A DNA stretch of 64,000 nucleotides from CAVRJC01 sp963721435 (lineage in GTDB: Bacteria; Actinomycetota; Acidimicrobiia; IMCC26256; DASPTH01): positions 186,001 to 250,000 of the forward strand of contig CAVRJC010000006.1 of assembly GCA_963721435.1 (NCBI GenBank), in the 5' to 3' direction. Under the pieces are notes generated by a model, which saw only the letters and a list, made by a program, of their open reading frames with translations, was not told where the DNA came from and made no database searches. Made by a program: the position numbers and the translations under genes. This document shows positions 9,023 to 19,710 of the stretch, in pieces. How positions within the stretch are numbered: position 1 is the first letter of the stretch; each line of letters starts with the position of its first letter.

Positions 9023-9286
9023 TTAAACGCCGAGGACCTTCTGCTTGGCGGCGGCGAACTCGTCGTCGGAGAGCGCGCCAGAGTCGTGCAACGACGCGAG
9101 ACGCTCGAGCTCACCGGCCGCGTCATCGGCGCTCGGCGCTGGGGGCGGTGGGGCAGGCGGCGGCGCGGCATACGCCTGCTCGCTCGGTTGCTCTTCTTGC
9201 TCGCCTGCGTTCCGCCCCCTCGCGTACGCGAGCCCGCCGGCCACCATCATCGTCCGGCGGCGAGTCCGCCGACGCACCATTCCCAT
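9023..9286 (-). CDS. Small SHOCT-domain protein
   Basis: 87 aa, starting MGMVRRRTRRRTMMVAGGLA after the ribosome-binding site AGGAGAC. A basic N-terminus and a weak hydrophobic stretch are followed by a Pro/Ala linker and a C-terminal SHOCT motif (LERLASLHDSGALSDDEFAA AKQKVL). SHOCT domains are short oligomerisation modules, often at the end of envelope proteins. It is probably a membrane-associated accessory protein of the same stress-type cluster as its DUF6325 neighbour. Confidence 0.8.
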   Translation of the reverse strand: MGMVRRRTRRRTMMVAGGLAYARGRNAGEQEEQPSEQAYAAPPPAPPPPAPSADDAAGELERLASLHDSGALSDDEFAAAKQKVLGV

Positions 9287-9389
9287 GGTTGTCTCCTGTC
9301 TCCGTGATGTCGCGCACCATCGGCAGTCGTGGCGGGCAACGAGGTACCTGCTCATGGACGACCATACGGGCACGCGTGGTCGCTCGGCA

Positions 9390-10616
9390 TCATCCAGATG
9401 GGGCGATCTTCGGAGACTCCACGATCTCGCAGGAGAGCCCGTCCGGCACTCCCGGCACCCGACGCTGGTAGTGCACGCGGAGGGCCGACCCCTCCTCGAC
9501 CTCCACCGGGTCGGCGAGTACCCACACCGACGTGGCCCAGCTCGACGCCGGCCACTTCCACGGATCGAGGGTGTGCGAGATGCCCTCGACGAGGTCGGCG
9601 CGGAACGTGAGCGCGATCGCGTTCATCAAGCCCGGTAGCTCAACGACGAGGTCCGCTGACGCGTCCAGCGACGGCGCTTCGAAGGTGGTCAGGTCGAGGG
9701 TGGCGAGCGGGACCGGCGGGCCGGCCTGCGGCCACGTGGCGACCACCTCGCCCTCGGTGATCGTGTGGGTCGGGCTCGGAAGGGCCGCCTCGAGGAGGGG
9801 CGTGAAGTCGAGCCCATACAGGTCCTGCCATCGCTGCACTGCCGCACGCCCGAACGCGCGCTGTCGCACCTCGGCCTCGGGCAGCAGCACCGGGCGCGCG
9901 AACAGCGTGAGCGCGTGCGGGATCAGGCGGGCTCCGAGTGCGAGCAATCGGCGGCGCGCGTCGAGCGTGGTCTCGAGGATCTCCTCCTCGAGGGGCTCGT
10001 TGCCGATCACCTCGGCGACGAGAAGGGTGGCCGGCTCGGGCAGCTCCACCTGCCGTGACCAGCCGGGGAGGAGCGTCACTCGGTCCTGCACGCCGTTGAC
10101 CGCGAACACCCGCTCCGCGACCTCGGCGATGTCGCTGGCCTCGATCGCATACACGTGCCGGGCGCCCGCACGCGCCGCCGCGACCGCGAGCACGCCGCTG
10201 CCCGTACCGATGTCGAGCACCACGTCGTCGGGGCGCACCGCCGCGGCGAGGGCCGCCAGGTAGTCGCCGGTCCTGCGTTCGTCGTGGAGCATGCGCGCGT
10301 GCTCGACGGGATCGGCCCAGCCGCTCGTCGGCGCGCGCCCGGCGTCGGGTGTGACCAGTGCACTCTCTTCGATGAGCATGTTGAGGACGCTCAGCGTCGG
10401 CGCAAGATCTGTCGAGGCTCCCTGCTCGCGCTCGAGGAGCTCGATCGCGTCGCCCAGCCGGATCGGCTGCGAGAACCGCGACAGGATGCTGAAGCCACGC
10501 GGCCCGATGTCGACGATCGTCCCCACCGTCGAGTCGACGAGGACATGCCCGGCGGCGTCCCATCGCGTGCGGATCCCAGGTGCGAGTTGCAGCACGGTGT
10601 CCGGTGAAAGTTCCAT
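9390..10616 (-). CDS. PqqD-like domain fused to a PRMT-type methyltransferase
   Basis: 408 aa from the ATG at 10616 (an alternative start at 10643 adds nine residues). Residues 1-90 have the pattern of a PqqD-like/RiPP recognition fold: PGIRTRWDAAGHVLV, GTIVDIGPRGFSILSRF, then a helix pair LAPTLSVLNMLIEESALV. Residues 105-408 are a Rossmann methyltransferase with motif I VLDIGTGSGVLAVAAARAG, acidic motif II VYAIEAS, and AEVIGNEPLEEEILE, which resembles the 'double-E' loop region of protein arginine methyltransferases. The C-terminal half is beta-rich, as in PRMTs. It probably methylates a protein or peptide using SAM, with the N-terminal domain capturing the substrate. No precursor peptide gene is visible beside it. 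Confidence 0.7.
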   Translation of the reverse strand: MELSPDTVLQLAPGIRTRWDAAGHVLVDSTVGTIVDIGPRGFSILSRFSQPIRLGDAIELLEREQGASTDLAPTLSVLNMLIEESALVTPDAGRAPTSGWADPVEHARMLHDERRTGDYLAALAAAVRPDDVVLDIGTGSGVLAVAAARAGARHVYAIEASDIAEVAERVFAVNGVQDRVTLLPGWSRQVELPEPATLLVAEVIGNEPLEEEILETTLDARRRLLALGARLIPHALTLFARPVLLPEAEVRQRAFGRAAVQRWQDLYGLDFTPLLEAALPSPTHTITEGEVVATWPQAGPPVPLATLDLTTFEAPSLDASADLVVELPGLMNAIALTFRADLVEGISHTLDPWKWPASSWATSVWVLADPVEVEEGSALRVHYQRRVPGVPDGLSCEIVESPKIAPSG

Positions 10617-10987
10617 GCTGCACATTGTCACCCGGTGCCGCACGCCGGGATGGTTGAGCCGGCGAAATCACCCCAAGTGGAGGATTGCCGTCGAGCACGC
10701 CACGTCGATCATCAGCGTCGGTGCAGAAGATCTTCCCGGTGACGCGCGTCGTCGCTTGAGCGCATCAGGCGGTGCTCGACTACCTCGAGCGCGACGGCTC
10801 GCTCGGCAAGCTCGGCGGCGGGACCTTCGGTAGTGTCGAGCAAGCCATCGAGTCGCTGGGAATCACCCCAACGGGGTGACGCCACGACGAGCACGGTGTG
10901 CGATCGTCGTCCCGACGACGCCGCCCAGTCAGCCGAAGCACACCCGAGCTCGTCGGTTCAGGCGGCCGTTCAGGAAGGAACACGAGG
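10617..10987 (+). other. Intergenic region with a short ORF remnant and a hairpin
   Basis: Between divergent genes. On the plus strand an open stretch reads AVLDYLERDGSLGKLGGGTF then GSVEQAIESLGITPTG and stops at 10880. The upstream part of the same frame (KIFPVTRVVA) is cut by a TGA. It looks like the end of a decayed gene of a family I do not recognise. TCACCCC-AAC-GGGGTGA at 10863-10879 is a perfect 7-bp hairpin at its stop and could act as a terminator. A leader with AGGAAGG precedes the sulfatase start. Confidence 0.35.
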
Positions 10988-13397
<2,410 letters not shown>

Positions 13398-13418
13398 CCA
13401 GGGATCCGAGGAGAACCG

Positions 13419-13930
13419 ATGGATGACGAGACGATCGACGTGCTGATCGGTGGCTACCTGTCGACCACTGCGGCGCAGGATGACTACGAAGCGGTCCTCG
13501 GCTGTGGTGCACACCTCTGGGGCGCGGTCGTGGTCAGCAAGGACATGGAGGGCAACCTCTCGATCGAGCAGTCCGACCATGCCGTCGCCGAGGGCGCGGC
13601 CGGTCTCGGCGGGGTCGGCTTCGTGGTGGGGCTGTTCGCGCCCCGCTGCTCGCGGCGACCGCGATCGGGGCTGCCATCGGCGCGGTGGGTGGCAAGGCGT
13701 TGCACAAGAAGATCGGCAGCCAGATCGAGGAGTCAGCCGGCGAGACGATCCCGATCGGTGGCGCGGGCTTGATCGTCGCGTACTCGCGTTCGGTGGCGGA
13801 AACGGTCGAGCCCGCCGTGACACGCGCGATCCAGAAGGCGGTCGGCGAGGCCGAGGGGCACCACGTGCAGGCACTCAAGGGCGCGATCGCCGATGCCCAG
13901 AAGAAGATGGCCGAAGAGGGACACAGCTAG
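13419..13930 (+). CDS. DUF1269-like glycine-zipper protein, one frameshift
   Basis: About 170 aa after correction. It starts MDDETIDVLIGGYLSTTAAQ. The centre is Gly/Ala-rich and hydrophobic (AAGLGGVGFVVGLFAP, then LLAATAIGAAIGAVGGKALH), typical of glycine-zipper or DUF1269-type membrane-interacting proteins. The C-terminus is amphipathic and charged (HHVQALKGAIADAQKKMAEE). The frame breaks near 13640 in a run of C, where one base seems missing; the second half is open from about 13640 to 13930. It sits between the sulfatase and flavodoxin genes on the same strand with short gaps. The function is unknown; related proteins are found in stress regions. Confidence 0.65.
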
Positions 13931-13965
13931 TTCCACGAGACAGGCAAGACCAGAGAGGCCACACC

Positions 13966-14634
13966 TTGGACGGCAAGGGCACGCCGCACGTGTTGTTCGT
14001 CTACTACTCGTTCACGCAGCAGACGCGCCGCGTCGCCGACACGATGGCGGACACGCTGCGCGGGCGCGGTTACGACGTGACCGAGGCCGCGCTCGAGTTC
14101 ACCGACCCGCACTACGCGGAGCGGTTCTCGAAGCGCCCGATGAGCTGGCCGATCACGAAGATCACCGGCATGCTGCCTGCGCAGGTGCGCAAGAAGACCG
14201 GCGCGATCACGATCCCGCCGGCCGCGTCGGGTGGCGACTACGACCTGGTCGTGATCGGCTCGCCCACGTGGTGGCTCACCACCTGCATGCCGGTGCGCAG
14301 CTACATGCACGATCCCGCGTCAGGAAGCGTGCTCGCGGGCAGGCCCTTTGCCGTGTTCTCGACTTCTCGCCGCTACTACAAGGGCAACCTGAAGACGATC
14401 CGCGAGCTCGGGGTGAAGAGCGGCGGAAAGTTCGTCGACGACACGCACTTCGTGGCGTACGGCAATCAGGTGATGTCGATGTGGTCGTGGCTCGTGTTCA
14501 TGCGCCACGACGTCGAGAAGCGACACTGGTTCGGCATTCCCCTCCCGAAGCCCAATCTCAGGAACGACTTCGTGCAGCAGGCGACGAGCTTCATCAACGG
14601 TGTCGCGGACAAGGCTTTGCAGCCCGCATCCTGA
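13966..14634 (+). CDS. Flavodoxin-fold protein
   Basis: 222 aa from a TTG start (LDGKGTPHVLFVYYSFTQQT) that has the RBS GAGAGG a few bases upstream; a GTG at 13988 is not in this frame. FVYYSFTQQTRRVADTMADT is the FMN phosphate-binding loop of flavodoxin-like proteins, and YDLVVIGSPTWWLTTCMPVR is the second FMN-binding loop. Such proteins are single-electron carriers or quinone reductases. The gene continues the sulfatase and glycine-zipper operon and ends convergently, 22 bp from the SDR gene. Confidence 0.82.
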   Translation: MDGKGTPHVLFVYYSFTQQTRRVADTMADTLRGRGYDVTEAALEFTDPHYAERFSKRPMSWPITKITGMLPAQVRKKTGAITIPPAASGGDYDLVVIGSPTWWLTTCMPVRSYMHDPASGSVLAGRPFAVFSTSRRYYKGNLKTIRELGVKSGGKFVDDTHFVAYGNQVMSMWSWLVFMRHDVEKRHWFGIPLPKPNLRNDFVQQATSFINGVADKALQPAS

Positions 14635-14656
14635 CCACGAGGTCAATCTGCGCCGC

Positions 14657-15535
14657 TCAGACCGGATCGGGCAGGTTCGCCTCGTGCGCGACCATGATGT
14701 CCTTCAGGTGGTCGGGGAGTGCCTTGGCCATCACTGCCACCGCCCGCGCGTCCTTCCCGGCGAGGTAGCGCGTCTTCGGCCGCTTCGCGGTGAGTGCGTT
14801 GGCCACCGCCTTCGCAACCCGGTCGGGTGATTCCGCCTCGTCTTCGGTCTTCTCGACGAGGGCGCGCACCGACGCGATGTCGTCGTCGTAGAGGTGGATC
14901 CCGCGCTCGTGCAGGCCCTGCGCCATGTTGTCGATCGCGTCGATGGTCTTCCCGAAGATCGCGCTCTTGCTGCCTCCCGGGTCGACGAGTGCGACGTGGA
15001 TGTTCCACTGTCGGAGCTCGAGCCGGAAGGCATCGGTCACCGCCTCCATCGCGAACTTCGACGCGCTGTACCCGCCGTGGAGCGGGAGCACGAGGCGGCC
15101 ACCGATCGACCCGACGTTCACGAGTCGGCCTTTGCCGGTGCGAATCAGCGGCAGGAATGCCTGGGTCACCATGACCTGCCCGAACAGGTTGACCTCGAGT
15201 TGCTGCCGGAGGTCGGCCATGGCCTGGAACTCGAGCGGCCCGGGCCGCACGATGCCGGCATTGTTCACCAGGCCCGCGATGCCGTGATCGCCCACGACGC
15301 CCGCGACGGTCTGGGCGGCGGCGGCGATCATCGCCTCGTCGGTGATGTCGATGAGCAACGGAGTGAGGGATCCCGACGTCCGCGCTGCGAGCGCCTCGGC
15401 GTCGGCGACGCGGCGCACGCCCGCGAAGACGGTGAACCCGGCGTCGGCGAGACGCAGCGCGCACGCGGCGCCGATGCCGGTGGATGTTCCAGTGATGACG
15501 ACAGCACCTCGGTCGCCTGCGTGAGCTTCGCTCAT
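14657..15535 (-). CDS. Short-chain dehydrogenase/reductase
   Basis: 292 aa, starting after a strong RBS (GGAGGAAA). The Rossmann motif TGTSTGIG is near residue 16, NNAG near 92, the active-site Ser in NVGSIGG, and YSASK supplies the catalytic Tyr and Lys. The TGTSTGIG variant and the C-terminal extension (LHERGIHLYDDDIASVRALV) fit the classical 'retinol dehydrogenase-like' SDRs of actinobacteria. The substrate is unknown. It is convergent with the flavodoxin gene. Confidence 0.88.
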   Translation of the reverse strand: MSEAHAGDRGAVVITGTSTGIGAACALRLADAGFTVFAGVRRVADAEALAARTSGSLTPLLIDITDEAMIAAAAQTVAGVVGDHGIAGLVNNAGIVRPGPLEFQAMADLRQQLEVNLFGQVMVTQAFLPLIRTGKGRLVNVGSIGGRLVLPLHGGYSASKFAMEAVTDAFRLELRQWNIHVALVDPGGSKSAIFGKTIDAIDNMAQGLHERGIHLYDDDIASVRALVEKTEDEAESPDRVAKAVANALTAKRPKTRYLAGKDARAVAVMAKALPDHLKDIMVAHEANLPDPV

Positions 15536-16023
15536 GGTGTTTCCTCCAACGTGCGTGCGCCCATGGGCAGGCGAGGTGGTCTCCCGAAGGTCGCGCTCGT
15601 CATGGTGTGAAGAACCGGAGTGTCACACGGGGTCGGCAGCGTGTCCTCGTCCGAACAGGGTGAAGTCGCTCTCCGGATTTCCTCCCACCAGAGTTGAAGA
15701 CTCGCTCGAGGCCGTTTCGTAGGTTGCAGGAGGCGCCATCATCGCGGTGGTCGTATCCACGCTCGCTGCTCTTGCACCGTGTGGGCGCGTTCCCGCTCTT
15801 CCGTTCGGCACGAAGGCACGGATAGCTCATCAGCTTGCGGCGGCGACCTGAGCGAGAACGCCACCGACGCCGCGACTTGCGCTGCGGCAGGAATCGAAGC
15901 GAGCCACATCACTGCAGGACTGCAAGCGCACCGACAACTCGCAGAGCATCCGTAGCACGGGGCTGCTCGAGCGACGCTGTCGAACGATGTCCATGTTCGG
16001 TTGTGCCTGGTAGCTTCCGCCTT
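15536..16023 (+). promoter_or_regulatory. Intergenic region carrying the leaderless promoter of the LuxR-type gene
   Basis: About 490 bp with no supported gene. TAGCTT at 16011-16016 is followed by 7 bases and the GTG at 16024, the same arrangement as at 1707. In-frame codons from 15835 to 16023 read as Arg/Cys-rich nonsense, which argues against the longer ORF start. I see nothing else in the rest of the region. Confidence 0.45.
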
Positions 16024-18216
16024 GTGGCGATTGCCGTTCCTTCGGCCCGGGAGGGGACTGTGGTCCGGACCGACCTGGTCGAGCGGCTCGTCGGCTCGAA
16101 CAGCATGCGCGTTGTGCTGATCCTCGCCGGCCCCGGGTACGGCAAGTCGACACTGCTTGCGCAGTGGGCCGCGGCCGACGACCGCCCCTTCGCCTGGCTG
16201 TCGATGAGCCCGCAACTCCGTGATCCCGTCGTCCTGCTCGCTGAGATCGCCGACGCGCTCCACTCGGTCGAGTCCCTTGACCCGGAGGCGCGGGCGCGGC
16301 TGGTCAGCCCGGACGCGGACTACACGAGTGTCCGGCTGACGCGACTGGCGCAGGTGGTGGCGAGCCGAAGCACCCCGTTCGTCCTCGTGGTCGACGACGC
16401 GCACCTGCTGTCGTCTCGACAGGCGCTGGACGCGCTAGAGGTTCTCTCCATGTCGGTGCCCGAAGGATCGCAGATCGCGATCGCATCGCGCGAGGACCTT
16501 GGCATCAACGTCGGTGGCCTGCGCGCGAAAGGCGCTCTCTTGACGATCGACGCCGAGAGCCTCGCGATGAACGATCAAGAGAGCGCCCGGTTGTTGCGCA
16601 AGTCTGGGCTCGACCTCTCGGAGGATGACGTTTCGCTGCTCGTCGAGCGCACCGAGGGCTGGCCGGTCGCTCTGTACCTCACCGCGCTCGCGTTGCGCCA
16701 AGGCGATGATCCCGCAGCCTCGGCCCACGCGTTCGCGGGTGACGACCGGTACGTCGTCGACTACCTGCGTGAGGAGCTGTTCGGCGCGCTGTCCGACGAG
16801 ACCGACGAGTTCCTCACCCGTACGTCGGTGCTCGACCAGCTGTCCGGGTCTCTTTGCGACTTCGTACTCGATCGGTCAGGCTCCGCCGGGGTGCTGCAGG
16901 CACTCGAAGCGTCGAACCTGCTCCTGATCCCGCTCGACCGCACACGTGAGTGGTACCGCTATCACCACCTGCTCGCCGACGCGCTCCGCAGCCGGTTGCA
17001 TCACGCGGAACCGGAGCGTGAGATCGAACTGCAGGCGCGCGCCAGCGAGTGGTGGGAGGCGCACGGCGACATCGACCGTGCGGTCATGCACGCCGCGCAT
17101 GCAGGTGACGAGGCGCGATTCGACGTGCTCGTCTGGCAATACGCCCCAATGTTCCTCGGAAGCGGTCGGAGCGCCACGGTGCTGCGCTGGCTCGAGGGTT
17201 TCGCTGCGGACGAGATCGCGCGGCGGCCCGCGCTTGTGGTGATCGCGGCATGGTGTGGCGTGACCAGCGGTGACCCTGGGGCTTTCGACCAGTGGGCGCA
17301 AATCGCGACGGCCGTCACACCTGATGTGCCGCTTCCCGACGGTACGCCTCTCGGGGCCGCGCTCTCGATGTTGCACGCGACCAGCGGCCGACGCGGGATC
17401 GCGCGCATGCGTGTAGACGCCGCGCGCGTGTACAGACTCAATCGTGGCACCAGCCCGTTCCGCGGTGTCGCCAGGTTCATGGAGGGCGCCGCGCTCCGGC
17501 TGTCGGGTGATCTCCCTGCGGCGCGCGCGTGCTGTGAGGAAGCTGCGGCAATCGGCCGGCTGTCTACGCCCGCCGTCGCGGTGCACGCCCTCGCGCAACT
17601 TGGCCTCATCGAGATCGATTTGGGCGACTGGAGTGCAGCCGCCGTGCGCTTCGGCGAGTCGCTCCGGATCATCGATGAGTTCGCGTTGGGCGAGCGTCCC
17701 GCCCTGGTGCTCACGTTCGCGGGCTCGGCGTTGCTCGCAGCGCACGACGGCGCGACGCAGGACGCGCACGAATACGCGAAGCATGCGCTCTGGCTCGTGT
17801 CGATGATGGGAGAGGTCGCGCCGTGGATCTCGGTCGAAGCGCGCCTGCTCGTTGCCCAAGCGCTGCTGTTGGTCGGCGATGTCGCGATGTCGCGTGTCCT
17901 GTCCCGAGACGCCCAGGATCTCGTCGCCACGATGCCGGACGGCGGGAACCTGCCGGAGCGGATCGCGCAGGTCCGGCAGAAAGCAGACTCCGCCGCGTCG
18001 CCGATCGGCGTCACGGCCACGCCGATGACCCCCGCCGAGATGAGGGTCTTGCGCTACCTGCCGACGCATCTCACGTTTGCGGCGATCGCCGACGAGCTGT
18101 TCATCTCGCGCAACACGGTCAAGACCCACGCCATCTCGATCTACCGCAAATTCGACGTGACTTCCCGCGCTCCGGCGGTAGCCGCCGCACGCGACCTCGG
18201 CTTGCTCGACGTCTGA
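16024..18216 (+). CDS. LuxR-family regulator of the MalT/LAL type
   Basis: 730 aa from the GTG preceded by TAGCTT. Near residue 35 lies a Walker A motif (ILAGPGYGKSTLLAQW) and near 120 a Walker B (FVLVVDDAHLL), so it is an STAND-type NTPase. A helical, TPR-like middle section follows. The C-terminus is a LuxR HTH: MTPAEMRVLRYLPTHLTFAA, then SRNTVKTHAISIYRKFDVTS. MalT-type proteins bind an inducer and ATP, oligomerise and activate transcription. Target genes are not evident; the neighbouring stress-type genes are candidates. Its HTH is paralogous to the remnant at 5249. Confidence 0.88.
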   Translation: MAIAVPSAREGTVVRTDLVERLVGSNSMRVVLILAGPGYGKSTLLAQWAAADDRPFAWLSMSPQLRDPVVLLAEIADALHSVESLDPEARARLVSPDADYTSVRLTRLAQVVASRSTPFVLVVDDAHLLSSRQALDALEVLSMSVPEGSQIAIASREDLGINVGGLRAKGALLTIDAESLAMNDQESARLLRKSGLDLSEDDVSLLVERTEGWPVALYLTALALRQGDDPAASAHAFAGDDRYVVDYLREELFGALSDETDEFLTRTSVLDQLSGSLCDFVLDRSGSAGVLQALEASNLLLIPLDRTREWYRYHHLLADALRSRLHHAEPEREIELQARASEWWEAHGDIDRAVMHAAHAGDEARFDVLVWQYAPMFLGSGRSATVLRWLEGFAADEIARRPALVVIAAWCGVTSGDPGAFDQWAQIATAVTPDVPLPDGTPLGAALSMLHATSGRRGIARMRVDAARVYRLNRGTSPFRGVARFMEGAALRLSGDLPAARACCEEAAAIGRLSTPAVAVHALAQLGLIEIDLGDWSAAAVRFGESLRIIDEFALGERPALVLTFAGSALLAAHDGATQDAHEYAKHALWLVSMMGEVAPWISVEARLLVAQALLLVGDVAMSRVLSRDAQDLVATMPDGGNLPERIAQVRQKADSAASPIGVTATPMTPAEMRVLRYLPTHLTFAAIADELFISRNTVKTHAISIYRKFDVTSRAPAVAAARDLGLLDV

Positions 18217-18221
18217 CTCGC

Positions 18222-18627
18222 GCTCGCGTCTTGCCTCCTGCGCGCCGAGCACCATCTCGTCGAACGATGCCAGCGGCGAGAGGAAGCCGCTCGAGGAAGC
18301 GCGCCGCGCCCTCCGTTCTCACGAGGTCGTCGGGGTCGAGCATGGTGATTTCGGCCTGGCCCGAGTCGGGCTTCCAGACGTCCTCACCGTTCAGCCGCCC
18401 CGCGTTCGTCGTCGGTCGAGTCGTAGTTCTTCGTCGACGCACTGCGTCTGTATTCGCATGCCGAACAGCTCGTGCCCGCTTGACCTGGAGCACAGGTCGG
18501 TCCAAAAAGCGTGGCGAGTTTCGCCGCACTCCTCCGGCGTGATCCAACGATCGCGGAGGAGTGTTTCCAGCAAGGAGGGGCGCCGCCTGTGGGCGCTTCT
18601 GAGGCGTGGCGGATCTTTGTGATTCAT
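18222..18627 (-). pseudogene. Possible frameshifted gene of unknown family
   Basis: This lies in the ~500 bp gap between the LuxR-type gene and the DUF7144 gene. One minus-strand frame reads LLETLLRDRWITPEECGETR then HAFWTDLCSRSSGHELFGMR and stops at 18391. A second frame continues GEDVWKPDSGQAEITMLDPD and EGAARFLERLPLAAGIVRRD. Both stretches have a protein-like composition unlike nearby shadow frames, so one gene with a frameshift near 18420 is plausible. I do not recognise the family. It could also be chance. Confidence 0.3.
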
Positions 18628-18712
18628 CCGATGCGGGTGATGTCCCTCACTCGGCCAGGCAGGAGAATGTCATCAACACCGACGCTGCTGCAAGCTCATT
18701 TGGGGGTTCGAC

Positions 18713-19114
18713 ATGGAAAACGACGGTATGGGTTGGAAGCTGTTCGCGGGGATCATGATCCTGATCGTCGGGACGATGAACGTCTTCGACGGTCTTGTCG
18801 GGATCACGCAGGTGAACTACATCAAGCGCTACACGGGCGGCCAGCTTCCGATCACCAACAACGTCAAGACGTGGAGTTGGGTGGTCCTCATCATCGGCGC
18901 GGTGATGATCCTGGCCGGCTTTCTCATCTTCGCGGGCAACATGTTCGGACGGGTCGTCGGCATCATCGTGGCGTCTCTGAATGCGCTCGTGCAGCTCGCG
19001 TACCTGAACCACAACACGTTCTGGTCGCTCACGATGATCATCATCGACATCCTCGTGATCTACGGGCTCGCTGCCCACGGTGGCCGACTCGACGAATGGT
19101 CTGACAACACCTGA
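18713..19114 (+). CDS. DUF7144-family membrane protein
   Basis: 133 aa with four hydrophobic segments: WKLFAGIMILIVGTMNVFDG, WSWVVLIIGAVMILAGFLIF, VVGIIVASLNALVQLAYL and SLTMIIIDILVIYGLA. The layout, with a short charged loop after the first helix, fits DUF7144 proteins common in actinobacteria. The function is unknown. It starts 6 bases after GGGGG and is followed by a strong hairpin, so it is probably transcribed alone. Confidence 0.75.
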   Translation: MENDGMGWKLFAGIMILIVGTMNVFDGLVGITQVNYIKRYTGGQLPITNNVKTWSWVVLIIGAVMILAGFLIFAGNMFGRVVGIIVASLNALVQLAYLNHNTFWSLTMIIIDILVIYGLAAHGGRLDEWSDNT

Positions 19115-19131
19115 CACCGAAGTTCGACCAA

Positions 19132-19159
19132 GGTGATGGGCGGGCAACCGCCCATCACC
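19132..19159 (+). terminator. Strong hairpin after the DUF7144 gene
   Basis: GGTGATGGGCGG, a GCAA loop, then CCGCCCATCACC: a perfect 12-bp stem 17 bases after the stop codon. There is no T-tract, which is common for terminators in high-GC actinobacteria. Confidence 0.65.
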
Positions 19160-19272
19160 TCGCACGATGAGCCCGACAGCTCGGAGGTCGAGATGGGCTT
19201 GATCTTTGGCGGTGACGCTCCCCGATGCTCCTCGTCGGTGCCGCTGTCAGCATCTGACTGAAGGCGAACAAG

Positions 19273-19710
19273 ATGGCTTCGAACGCGCAGCGAGCAGCGA
19301 TACTGGTCCGCGCGCTCGAAGCGAGCGTCAAAGTCGACACGAGCGTGATCGCCGAGCTCTACACCGACGACGTCAAGGGCCGGGGCCCTGCGCTGAACGT
19401 GTCGTCGGTCTTCGAGCTCGCGGTGGAGCTCGAAGACCGCGAGGACGCGTTCACCGAGATCGAGCTCGACGTGTCACCGCTTGACGTTTCTGGTGACCGT
19501 GCGTGCGTCGAGTGGATCGCGCAGATGACGCATTCGGGCCCGTTCGCGATCGACGACGACGTGATCGACGCTACCGGTCTGCGCGTCACCTTGATCGGCG
19601 TGACCGTGGCTGAGTTCGAAGGCGACCGCATTCGCTCGTTCCGTCAGTACTTCGACGAAGCCGCGCTGCTCGAGCAGATGAGGCTGCGGCCGGGCGCCGA
19701 TGAGCACTGA
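19273..19710 (+). CDS. SnoaL/NTF2-like protein
   Basis: 145 aa, starting MASNAQRAAILVRALEASVK after GAAGG. It has the NTF2-type pattern: helical N-terminus, VIAELYTDDVKG, a strand-rich middle (ECVEWIAQMTHSGPF-like region) and RIRSFRQYFDEAALLEQM at the end. It is a paralogue of the minus-strand gene at 8564. The function is not assignable from sequence. Its 3' end overlaps the run-on frame of the adjacent broken recombinase. Confidence 0.75.
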   Translation: MASNAQRAAILVRALEASVKVDTSVIAELYTDDVKGRGPALNVSSVFELAVELEDREDAFTEIELDVSPLDVSGDRACVEWIAQMTHSGPFAIDDDVIDATGLRVTLIGVTVAEFEGDRIRSFRQYFDEAALLEQMRLRPGADEH

